The notes below the pieces were generated by a model that saw only the letters and a list, made by a program, of their open reading frames with translations, was not told the origin of the DNA and did no database searches. Of a DNA stretch of 36,416 bases, positions 24,757 through 31,741 are shown piece by piece. The stretch is from Pseudomonadota bacterium (GTDB lineage Bacteria; Desulfobacterota; Desulfobulbia; Desulfobulbales; JAGXFP01). Numbering within the stretch: the first letter of the stretch is position 1; every line of letters begins with the position of its first letter. The stretch spans positions 1-36,416 of the forward strand of contig JAHJIQ010000020.1 of NCBI GenBank assembly GCA_018823285.1, read 5' to 3'. The translations under genes were made by a program, and so were the position numbers.

Positions 24757-24817
24757 TTACAAACTTGGTTGCCGGTTTTTCATGTGGCAGCTGTTTCATT
24801 CATGAGGGAGATCTATA

Positions 24818-25573
24818 ATGGAGTTCAGCGAACTAGAAAACTTAGAGAATGAGGGAATAGAAACACTCCCCTCGGAAGAGAGACGCAAATTTCTCCGGTT
24901 TGGTATGGCTGTTACCGGAGTATTTCTTGGCGGTTCAGTTCTCTCGCTCACGTCCGCTCGTAATGCAAGGGGTGGTCTCGGTCCAATTCCGGAGGCTGGG
25001 AAGTTCCCATACAAGCCGCATTACAGCATGGTGATCAAGCAGAACCGCTGCATCGACTGTGAGCGGTGCAAGGAAGCTTGTGTCAAGACCAACAAGGTGC
25101 CGTCATATGGATACCGGACAACGATCCTTGAGCTCGAGAAGGATCTCGGAAACAAGGGCAAGGAAAGGGTCTTCATGCCAGTTCTCTGCAACCACTGTAA
25201 CCGTCCGCCTTGTGTTCGGGTCTGTCCGACAACCGCAACCTATAAAGACAAGAAAAACGGGATCGTCATGATGGACAAGAAGCGTTGTATCGGTTGCAAG
25301 ACCTGTATGGCTGCCTGTCCGTATAACGCCAGATATTTTGACGAGGAAGTCAGGGCTGTAGACAAGTGCAATTTCTGCTTCGACACCAGACTTGAGAAGG
25401 GTGAAACCAAAACCGCCTGTGCTGCAGCATGTCCGGCAGGTGTCCGGATCTTCGGTGATCTGACTGATTATGATTCGGAGTTGTATGCACTGGTCCACGC
25501 ACCGGAAAAAGTGGTGTGGGTTCTCAGGCCGGAAACAGGCGCGATGCCGAACGTATTCTACATGAACGACTAA
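24818..25573 (+). CDS. Tat-exported 4x[4Fe-4S] electron-transfer subunit (NrfC/PhsB/TtrB type)
   Basis: 251 aa. A twin-arginine signal (ERRKFLRFG, Arg22-Arg23, then a hydrophobic stretch) indicates folded export to the periplasm. Sixteen cysteines in four groups would bind four 4Fe-4S clusters: Cys 78/81/84/88, 124/127/132/136, 157/160/163/167 and 184/187/201/205. Such subunits shuttle electrons between an NrfD-type membrane protein and a periplasmic redox enzyme. No molybdopterin catalytic subunit is nearby, so the partner may be the octahaem cytochrome or the c7 encoded next. GAGGGAGA precedes the ATG at 24818. The trihaem cytochrome follows after 18 bp. Confidence 0.93.
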   Translation: MEFSELENLENEGIETLPSEERRKFLRFGMAVTGVFLGGSVLSLTSARNARGGLGPIPEAGKFPYKPHYSMVIKQNRCIDCERCKEACVKTNKVPSYGYRTTILELEKDLGNKGKERVFMPVLCNHCNRPPCVRVCPTTATYKDKKNGIVMMDKKRCIGCKTCMAACPYNARYFDEEVRAVDKCNFCFDTRLEKGETKTACAAACPAGVRIFGDLTDYDSELYALVHAPEKVVWVLRPETGAMPNVFYMND

Positions 25574-25591
25574 CTCAGAGAGGTTAATGAT

Positions 25592-25999
25592 ATGAATCGC
25601 AGCAAGAACAGCTTGTATAGGTCTGGTTTTATGCTGGTGCTGGCAGTGGTCGTGCTCGTACTGAGTGGTCAGGCCTTCGGGAGTGACGATGAGGACGGCG
25701 GCACCATAATGTTCACCAAGCCGGTCATGGCGGTGGTCTTTGAGCACAAGACCCACATTGAAAACGGTCTGGAATGTGACAGCTGTCACAGTGAACTTTT
25801 CGAGATGGAAACCGGTGTTGCTGAAAGCAAGGACGACTTCACCATGAAGTCTCTTTATGCAGGCAAATATTGTGGCGCCTGTCATGACGGCGACATGGCC
25901 TTTGCATCGAATACGAGATGCACCGTCTGCCATATCGGCGTCAAAGGGTACAACAAGGCCATGGGTAAAGAGACATCGGGTGCTTCCGGCGGTCACTGA
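25592..25999 (+). CDS. Trihaem c7-type periplasmic cytochrome
   Basis: 135 aa. Signal peptide 1-30 (hydrophobic MLVLAVVVLVLSG). Three CxxCH sites at Cys62, Cys94 and Cys110; candidate distal His ligands His52 and His55 (VFEHKTHIE) precede the first. The spacing and the F.H..H start fit the cytochrome c7/c3 family that carries electrons in the periplasm of Desulfobacterota. It is encoded 18 bp after the FeS subunit and ends at a strong terminator, so the two form a bicistronic unit and are likely direct redox partners. Confidence 0.9.
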   Translation: MNRSKNSLYRSGFMLVLAVVVLVLSGQAFGSDDEDGGTIMFTKPVMAVVFEHKTHIENGLECDSCHSELFEMETGVAESKDDFTMKSLYAGKYCGACHDGDMAFASNTRCTVCHIGVKGYNKAMGKETSGASGGH

Positions 26000-26064
26000 T
26001 GGTGAGATGTTGTTCCGGTCGGTTGGGTAAAAGCCTGCCAAATCGGTAATTGTTTTATTCAGTA

Positions 26065-26102
26065 ATGGCGGGGAAGCGTCTGGCTCCCCGCCATATTTTT
26101 TT
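26065..26102 (+). terminator. Rho-independent terminator after c7 cytochrome
   Basis: ATGGCGGGG-A-AGC (26065-26077) pairs with GCTCCCCGCCAT (26083-26094), one bulged A, 5-nt loop, then a run of seven T residues (26096-26102). Confidence 0.9.
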
Positions 26103-26168
26103 GCAGGGCAAGTTCCTTTCTCCTGCAGACTGATTTCGCTATCGCAGTATTTCGACAACGGGGGAGAG

Positions 26169-27884
26169 ATGTCTGATCATAAAGTTGAAAATATCCGGAG
26201 ACCAATTCTCGAACCGGTTGCAATTTCCATTGCCATTCTCCTTGCCACATCTCTCTTTCTGCTGGTGTGGTTCCAGAACAAAAATATTCGTAACCACGTC
26301 GAAAATCATATCCTGAGCACCAGTCAGCTTTTTTCTTCCACCATGCGGGAAGAGGCAAAACTGATCAGGGCGATTATGGGGTTTTATGCTACCAACAAAG
26401 AGCTTGCCGCAGCATTCAAGGCAAAAGATCGCGAACTCCTTTTTCAGAAAGCGAAACCGATTTTCGATGCCCTGAAATCAGAGCATCAGATCACCCATTT
26501 TTATTTTATCGAAAAGGACAAACGTGCTTTTCTTCGGATGTACAATCCTGAGAAATATGGCGACGTGATCAATCGCTACAAGCTGGACAAGGCGGTTATG
26601 AGCGGAGAGGTCCAGTCCGGTCTTTCCCTCGGCTCTTCAGGGACGTTGACCTTGCGGGTTGATATGCCCTGGGTGATGAACAACGAGTTGCTGGGCTATA
26701 TCGAGATGGGCAAGGAGGTTGACTATATCACTCCGATCCTGAAAAAGACCCTTGATGTTGAGCTGCTGCTTCTGGTTGAGAAGAATGCCATCAGCCGAGA
26801 AAGATGGGAGGAAGGCCAGAAGGTGATGGGGCACCGGAAGGCGAGCTGGGACGAGTTGCCCGACCATGTGGTGATCGGCAACACGATGGGTGAAGCGCCG
26901 AAGGATCTGAATGATTATCTGGTTCTGCCACACGAAGTCAAAAGGAAGGAGCATTTCAAGACCCGGGTGGGGCCGCTGCATTTGCGGGGTGGTTTTTCAC
27001 CGCTGATCGTGGCAAGCGGTGAAGAGATCGGAGAAATTCTCACGCTGAAAGACTTTACTGGTCCTGAGCATGCCCTGAAAATGTTTTCCGGTCTCATGGT
27101 TTCGCTGTTTATCGTGTTGAGCTGCTTTCTGTTTGTTTTTATCTACGGGGTGATCAACAAGGTTGAGCTGAGGCTGAAGAAATCGCGGAAGGATCTCAAT
27201 ATTGAAATCGTTGAGCGGACCAAGGCCGAGGGGCGGCTTCTTGCTCTGCTGGATGAGAAAGAAATACTCCTGAAGGAGATTCATCACCGGGTCAAAAACA
27301 ATCTGCAGATTGTGTACAGCCTTTTTCGTCTTCAGCTGCGCCAGATTGAAGATCCGAAAGCTGTCGAGATCCTTACCGACAGCCAGAGCAGAATAAGTGC
27401 GATGTCGCTCGTTCATAAAACTCTATATCAGCCCAAAAAACAGAGCAGCATCTATCTCAAGGAATATATTCAGGAGTTGACGGCCAGTATTTTTGAATCA
27501 TACTCGGTGAACCCTGAATTGATTACGCTTAAAACCGCCATGGAGCCGATATCCATGGATTTCGATATTGTGATGCCCATCGGCCTGATCATCAATGAAC
27601 TGGTTGCCAACTGCATAAAATACGCCTTTCCCAATAATCGAGCCGGTGAAATCGAAATAGTGTTGGCCAAAAAGAATGACGGCGATTATCTTATCCGGGT
27701 CGCCGATAACGGCATCGGCCTTCCTGATAATTTTGATCCGCGCGAAGTGAGTTCCCTCGGTTTACAACTGGTCATCAACCTTACGGAGAACCAGTTGATG
27801 GGCAAGATTGAGGTTGATGGGAGCCACGGTGGGACCAGGGTCACGATAACTTTCGGAGAGCCGCCCAAGAAAAGTACCGTGTAA
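26169..27884 (+). CDS. Cache-type sensor histidine kinase (HisKA_2/HWE-like)
   Basis: 571 aa. TM1 about 16-35, a large periplasmic region of about 270 residues with a Cache-like fold signature (HFYFIEKDKRAFLRMYNPEKYGD), TM2 about 305-330, then a short linker coil. The phospho-acceptor region EIHHRVKNNLQIVYSLFRLQ (His372/His373) is the HisKA_2 type. The ATPase domain shows NELVANCIKYAFP (N box) and DNGIGLP (G1). GGGGGAGAG precedes the ATG. The cognate receiver gene follows after 53 bp. The ligand is unknown; the position beside the cytochrome genes suggests sensing of a respiratory substrate. Confidence 0.9.
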   Translation: MSDHKVENIRRPILEPVAISIAILLATSLFLLVWFQNKNIRNHVENHILSTSQLFSSTMREEAKLIRAIMGFYATNKELAAAFKAKDRELLFQKAKPIFDALKSEHQITHFYFIEKDKRAFLRMYNPEKYGDVINRYKLDKAVMSGEVQSGLSLGSSGTLTLRVDMPWVMNNELLGYIEMGKEVDYITPILKKTLDVELLLLVEKNAISRERWEEGQKVMGHRKASWDELPDHVVIGNTMGEAPKDLNDYLVLPHEVKRKEHFKTRVGPLHLRGGFSPLIVASGEEIGEILTLKDFTGPEHALKMFSGLMVSLFIVLSCFLFVFIYGVINKVELRLKKSRKDLNIEIVERTKAEGRLLALLDEKEILLKEIHHRVKNNLQIVYSLFRLQLRQIEDPKAVEILTDSQSRISAMSLVHKTLYQPKKQSSIYLKEYIQELTASIFESYSVNPELITLKTAMEPISMDFDIVMPIGLIINELVANCIKYAFPNNRAGEIEIVLAKKNDGDYLIRVADNGIGLPDNFDPREVSSLGLQLVINLTENQLMGKIEVDGSHGGTRVTITFGEPPKKSTV

Positions 27885-27937
27885 GCAGGTTCTGCATTTT
27901 TGTTTATCAATTTAGTTAAGAATTCAGGAGCAGGGAG

Positions 27938-28324
27938 ATGGGGAAAGCCAGGATAATGATCGTTGAGGATGAATGGATCATTGCCAACGATATTAAAAAT
28001 TCGCTGATTGATCTGGGGTATATGGTAACCTCGATTGCTTCTTCAGGACAGGACGCGATCAATCAGGCGGTTGCCGAAAAGCCGGACCTGGTCCTGATGG
28101 ATATCATGCTGCGTGGAGAGATGAATGGGATTGAGGCGGCCAAGGTTATCCGGGGTGCGCACGGTATCCCGATTATCTATCTTACCGCCTACGATAATCA
28201 GTATCTGGTCGAGCAGGCGAAACAGACCGATAATTATGGCTATCTCCTTAAGCCTTTCAAGGACAAGGAGCTGCATATTGCCATTGATCTTGCCCTGCAC
28301 AAGGAGAACAAAGGAAGAAAATAG
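27938..28324 (+). CDS. Stand-alone receiver-domain response regulator
   Basis: 128 aa, a single CheY-like domain with no output module. Acidic pair Glu10-Asp11 (VEDE), phospho-acceptor Asp55 (VLMDIML), Thr83 (IYLTAYD) and Lys105 (LLKPF) are all present, so it should be phosphorylated by the kinase encoded upstream. AGGAGCAGGGAG precedes the ATG. Lacking DNA-binding or enzyme domains, it must act by protein-protein contact, for example on another kinase, a phosphorelay or the sigma-54 activator; this is inference. HWE/HisKA_2 kinases are often partnered with such receivers. Confidence 0.9.
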   Translation: MGKARIMIVEDEWIIANDIKNSLIDLGYMVTSIASSGQDAINQAVAEKPDLVLMDIMLRGEMNGIEAAKVIRGAHGIPIIYLTAYDNQYLVEQAKQTDNYGYLLKPFKDKELHIAIDLALHKENKGRK

Positions 28325-28720
28325 CGTCGTTTTTGTGAGTCCTGTTTGAACAAGTCGTCACGCCGTTCTTCTCCCGGTCAGTTCTGTGAAAATTCTCTAG
28401 CCAAATCCCATTGCACCTGAGACCCATTATAAAGGATTGTTGTCAAATAATAGGACAGCATATCCTTCCGGCTTGAGCGGTTCAGGGTCGTCTCTTTGTA
28501 ATAAGCTAATAATATCAAGTTGTTATCAATGGAAAGACGCTGTCTTTTCTCCGTTATCCTGTTTCGAGGCGATCGACGGGGTTATTAGCAACCTCTTTTC
28601 CCTTGTTCTATGCACTTTGGCAGTAAAATCGCACAGAGTGAAATACCCCACCGACCTGCATTCCTGAGAGGGCATGCTCTTTCTCGAGAAAGACCGAAAA
28701 CGAGCCCAGCCGCAGAAGTT

Positions 28721-28745
28721 GTTCGGGCGAAAGTTGCGCCCGAAC
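28721..28745. promoter_or_regulatory. Candidate enhancer site for a sigma-54 activator
   Basis: GTTCGGGCG (28721-28729) and CGCCCGAAC (28737-28745) form a perfect 9-bp inverted repeat with a 7-bp centre. The position, about 130-154 bp upstream of the -24 element, suits an enhancer bound by a Fis-type HTH. The GGGCG core recurs in the palindrome at 19897-19913 upstream of the first nrfD operon. Confidence 0.6.
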
Positions 28746-28874
28746 ATTCAATTAACTATCCATTCCAGTTGCCGGAAAGACCTACAAACAAACATTTTGA
28801 TGTCGCGTTAAGTGCCTGTAGTTGCAAGGGATGTTGGCGATTCGTGAGGGTTTTACTCCTTGTGTGAGACAAAA

Positions 28875-28891
28875 CTGGCACACTGTTTGCT
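28875..28891 (+). promoter_or_regulatory. Sigma-54 promoter of nrfD operon 2
   Basis: CTGGCAC (28875-28881), 5 bp, TTGCT (28887-28891): a perfect -24/-12 match, as good as the nif promoter. Predicted start about 28901, 60 bp before the ATG. Confidence 0.88.
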
Positions 28892-28962
28892 CTTATCAGG
28901 AGACAGCTTTCAATGGAAATCAGACCAAGGGTTTTTATTTAACAACAAATCTGGAGGGAAAA

Positions 28963-30168
28963 ATGGCTAATAATTTTTCACTGGCTGCAACCGCGAGTTC
29001 GATCGCTGCAGCTGCAGAACCAAAGGTTGGCCGGCCGGCAATCAACAGGATAACGCTTCTCTTTGTCCTTTTGATGTTGGCGGGCCTGGGCGCCGGACTG
29101 TATGCATTTACGGCCGGACATCATGTGGCATATAACAACACCAGGGAGATGCCATGGGGGATTCTGATTGCAGGGTATGCATTTTTTGCGATCACTTCAA
29201 CGGGCCTTTGCCTGCTGGCAGCGCTGAGTCATATCTTCGGCGGCAACAAGCTTGCGCCCCTGGCCAACCGGATGGTTTTTCTTTCGATCGTTACGATTAT
29301 CGCCGGATTTTTTATGATCGGGGTCGAACTGGAGAACCCGTGGCGACTGGCGATCTACAACATCCTGTCCCCAAACCTGACCTCAAACATCTGGTGGATG
29401 GGAACCCTGTACGGGATGGCGGTCGGGTTTATGCTGGTGGAATTTTTCCTGATTCTCACCGGCCGGATCGGACTGGCAATCACTCTGGGTGTTATGGGCG
29501 CTCTTGCTGAAGTTATGGCTAACACCAATCTCGGGGCGGTGTTTTCGACTTTGTCGGCCCATCCTTTCTGGTACGGTTCACAATTGCCGGTGTTCTTCCT
29601 GGCTTCAGCTTTTATGTGCGGCTCTGCGGCGATCATCCTCTTTACCCACTTTGCCCATGCCATTCGCAAAGAGCCGGTTGAAGGTTCGACTCTGGTGGGT
29701 ATGCAGGGTGCGGGGAAGGTTCTGGCCGGGGTTCTCTTTCTTCTTGCCGTGTCAACGACCTGGAAATTCATCTCCTACTATACAGGTGGCTCCGAGGCCG
29801 GCAGACTTGCTGCCGACAGTTTGCTCTCCGGACCACTTTCCACAAACTTCTGGGTTTTTGAAGTTGCCATCGGCATGTTGCTGCCGATCCTGCTGCTGGT
29901 CGGATCGGGTTTCAGGAGCATCCAGGCGATGTCTACCGCATCGCTCATGGCTCTGGTGGGCGCTTTCTTCCAGAGGTACGACCTGGTAGTCGCCGGTCAG
30001 CAGGTACCTCAATATTACGGGTGGGATAATCTGCCGACGTACTTTTCCTATGTCCCGTCTGCCGCCGAGTTCATGGTTACTCTCGGAGCATTCGGGCTGG
30101 TCGGCGCAGGCTTTCTCCTGGGTGAGAGATTCGTCGGACGTGCTTTCAAGAGCACCCATGAGCATTAA
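28963..30168 (+). CDS. NrfD/PsrC-family quinol-interacting membrane subunit 2
   Basis: 401 aa, about ten TM helices. A polar Ala/Ser-rich N-terminus (1-25) precedes the first helix (ITLLFVLLMLAGLGAGLYAF). Shared with the paralogue at 20641 are the blocks AYNNTRE-PWG-LIAGY, STGLCLLAALSHIF, ENPWRLAIYN, SNIWWMGTLYG and the C-terminal FLLGERF. It should take electrons from, or give them to, menaquinone and pass them to an FeS subunit. GGAGGG lies 6 bp before the ATG at 28963; the frame upstream of it overlaps the sigma-54 promoter and is untranslated. merR 2 and a small TM protein follow in the same operon. Confidence 0.9.
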   Translation: MANNFSLAATASSIAAAAEPKVGRPAINRITLLFVLLMLAGLGAGLYAFTAGHHVAYNNTREMPWGILIAGYAFFAITSTGLCLLAALSHIFGGNKLAPLANRMVFLSIVTIIAGFFMIGVELENPWRLAIYNILSPNLTSNIWWMGTLYGMAVGFMLVEFFLILTGRIGLAITLGVMGALAEVMANTNLGAVFSTLSAHPFWYGSQLPVFFLASAFMCGSAAIILFTHFAHAIRKEPVEGSTLVGMQGAGKVLAGVLFLLAVSTTWKFISYYTGGSEAGRLAADSLLSGPLSTNFWVFEVAIGMLLPILLLVGSGFRSIQAMSTASLMALVGAFFQRYDLVVAGQQVPQYYGWDNLPTYFSYVPSAAEFMVTLGAFGLVGAGFLLGERFVGRAFKSTHEH

Positions 30169-30186
30169 TTTAACGGACTATCGCTT

Positions 30187-30216
30187 CTGCGGGCCGGGAC
30201 AACAACCGGCCCGCAG
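30187..30216. other. Intercistronic 11-bp GC hairpin before merR 2
   Basis: CTGCGGGCCGG (30187-30197) and CCGGCCCGCAG (30206-30216), perfect 11-bp stem, 8-nt loop, no T tract. It occupies the same place (between nrfD and merR) as the hairpin at 21926-21962. Confidence 0.8.
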
Positions 30217-30231
30217 AGACAGGAGGGTATC

Positions 30232-30597
30232 ATGATCAGCGACAACAAGGCTATCTTTACGATCGGTACCGCGGCCAGAATGCTGGAAGTCCATCCCCGC
30301 ACTCTGAGAATCTACGAAAGGGAAAACCTGGTCAAACCCCTGCGCCGCGGACAATGGCGATACTACACCATGGATGATATCAAGTGGGTCCAGTGCCTGA
30401 GGGATATGATCCATGAGCAGGGCATCAGCATTGCGGCGATCAAGAAACTGCTCAAATATACTCCGTGCTGGAATGTGGCTGACTGCCCCTTTGAAATGCG
30501 CAAGCAGTGTACGGCGTTCATGGCGAATGGAATGGTTCCGAGAACGGTGGAAAGTGAAGCGGTGGGGAAAAAATCCGGTGGCAATCTTGCTGCCTGA
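30232..30597 (+). CDS. MerR-family regulator with four cysteines, paralogue 2
   Basis: 121 aa. The MerR DNA-binding region (FTIGTAARMLEVHPRTLRIY, ENLVKPLRRGQWRYYTMDDI) is followed by the dimer helix and KYTPCWNVADCPFEMRKQC. Cysteines 55, 79, 85 and 93 align with Cys 65, 89, 95 and 103 of the paralogue at 21990, with identical spacing. AGGAGGG precedes the ATG. It lies 63 bp after nrfD 2, behind a GC hairpin, and 51 bp before the small membrane protein. It probably senses redox state or a metal/cluster ligand and controls its own or the sister operon; this is inference. It is shorter than paralogue 1, lacking the Ala/Glu tail. Confidence 0.88.
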   Translation: MISDNKAIFTIGTAARMLEVHPRTLRIYERENLVKPLRRGQWRYYTMDDIKWVQCLRDMIHEQGISIAAIKKLLKYTPCWNVADCPFEMRKQCTAFMANGMVPRTVESEAVGKKSGGNLAA

Positions 30598-30648
30598 GGA
30601 ATCCTCTGCATCTCATGTGCCGGTAAAAGGAATATCAGGAGGTTTACA

Positions 30649-30891
30649 ATGGGTATCGCAAATCAGTTATTCGGTGATGATCGTCCGCTCGCAAGAGAAA
30701 TATGCCTGTCTGAAAAGAAGTCCGGGGAAAGAGTCTGGTTCTGTGTCGAGACTCTCTGGGTCGTCATGACCTTTATGCTCTTTGTGTTCATGGGGCCGTT
30801 TGCAGCAATAGCCGTGGTTCCGGCCGTATTGTCCCTGGCCGGGCAGCAGAAAGACGCACCAATGCCTGAAGCTATCGAGGGTAACAGGTGA
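30649..30891 (+). CDS. 80-residue single-TM protein
   Basis: 80 aa. The N-terminal 30 residues are polar (LFGDDRPLAREICLSEKKSG). One long hydrophobic segment follows (about 34-65, VVMTFMLFVFMGPFAAIAVV). The C-terminus is short and acidic. AGGAGG lies 6 bp before the ATG at 30649. It is third in the nrfD-merR operon and may play the accessory role of the 41-residue micro-protein in the first operon, though the sequences differ. No family is recognised. Its stop (TGA) abuts the stop of the convergent methyltransferase gene (TGATCA), with no terminator between. Confidence 0.78.
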   Translation: MGIANQLFGDDRPLAREICLSEKKSGERVWFCVETLWVVMTFMLFVFMGPFAAIAVVPAVLSLAGQQKDAPMPEAIEGNR

Positions 30892-31740
30892 TCACGCTGT
30901 TGTTGTACAGCATGTCGAGTTCTTTGCCTTTGGCGCGAGAACCCAGAGGCACCAACGGTCGGAGCGCCTCCTCTCGATCATGATGATATCATTGGCAGGA
31001 AGAGCGGCCAGCAGTTCCTGCTCCATCGAGGGAATAAAGCCGGCAATGATATAGAGTTTTGCCTGCCAGAAAGAAGGTTTCCCAAAAAGTTCAGTCAGCA
31101 GGGTGTGATAAAGATTTGCCACAACCAGATCAACACCGCAGGTGTCGGGGGGATTTTTCCGCAGATCGATTTCACTGACTTCAATCACCTCATCAAAATG
31201 GTTCAGACGGCAGTTTTTCGAGGCGACTTCGCAGGCGAGCCTGTTGTTGTCAAAAGCCCTGATATCGGTAACGCCCAGATGAGCAGCCGCAAGCGACAAT
31301 AGTCCGGTTCCGGCACCGAGATCAAGCATTGATTTCGGACGCACTTCCGGAGTTCTGCAATATCTGATCAGAGTTTCCAGGCATAGTCTGGTTGATGGGT
31401 GAAAGCCGCTGCCGAAAATCACGCTCGGGTCGATCCGCAGATCTGCCGGCTGATTTTCCCAGACCGGGGTTACGGTGACCCCCTCAAGGGTAAAGGTGGC
31501 GATATCCTGGCCTGCCTCCCAGTCCGAATAATCAAGATCTGCCTGGTATATCAAGTTGCAGCGGCTGGTTGCACAGAGTTCGGCAACCAGCGCATCTTTT
31601 GCCTTGTGAAAGAATAGGATGGGGGTCTCGTCTTCCATCCAGATGCCGATCAGGTCAGGGTCGTTCACTGCAGGGATGGTCGCGGCATCAAGGTGATAAA
31701 CGTGTAGATGCCGGTATCTGGTGTAGGGCGGCTTCAGCAT
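30892..31740 (-). CDS. PrmA-like protein methyltransferase
   Basis: 282 aa. A SAM-dependent Rossmann domain with motif I LDLGAGTGLLSL (139-150) and the PrmA hallmark FGSGFHPSTRLCLETL (109-124, usually FGTGxHPTTxLxLE). NLYH (209-212) stands where N6/PrmA enzymes have NIL. PrmA trimethylates ribosomal protein L11; the N-terminal substrate domain here is divergent, so the target may be another protein. It begins 1 bp after the stop of the AsmA-like gene and so is translationally coupled to it, an unusual partner. The Cys/Thr-rich C-terminal end is atypical. Confidence 0.8.
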   Translation of the reverse strand: MLKPPYTRYRHLHVYHLDAATIPAVNDPDLIGIWMEDETPILFFHKAKDALVAELCATSRCNLIYQADLDYSDWEAGQDIATFTLEGVTVTPVWENQPADLRIDPSVIFGSGFHPSTRLCLETLIRYCRTPEVRPKSMLDLGAGTGLLSLAAAHLGVTDIRAFDNNRLACEVASKNCRLNHFDEVIEVSEIDLRKNPPDTCGVDLVVANLYHTLLTELFGKPSFWQAKLYIIAGFIPSMEQELLAALPANDIIMIERRRSDRWCLWVLAPKAKNSTCCTTTA

Positions 31741-31741
31741 C

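Larger units (their letters stand above)
24289..24817. other. Divergent control region between activator and FeS gene
   Basis: 529 bp. The left half (24300-24470) is A/T-rich and presumably carries the activator promoter, which I cannot place firmly. The right half holds the promoter at 24492-24519 and a nearly 300-nt leader with a strong hairpin at 24732-24756. No sigma-54 match was found. Confidence 0.5.
28325..28962. other. Control region upstream of nrfD 2
   Basis: 638 bp without a believable gene. It contains the inverted repeat at 28721-28745 and the sigma-54 promoter at 28875-28891; the open frame through 28822-28962 lacks a ribosome binding site. The stretch 28325-28700 is A/T-rich with no feature I can support. 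Confidence 0.5.

Noticed and set aside
28616..28632. Second sigma-54-like sequence TTGGCAG-N5-TCGC
   Set aside because: Two consensus departures, and a perfect promoter lies closer to the gene at 28875.
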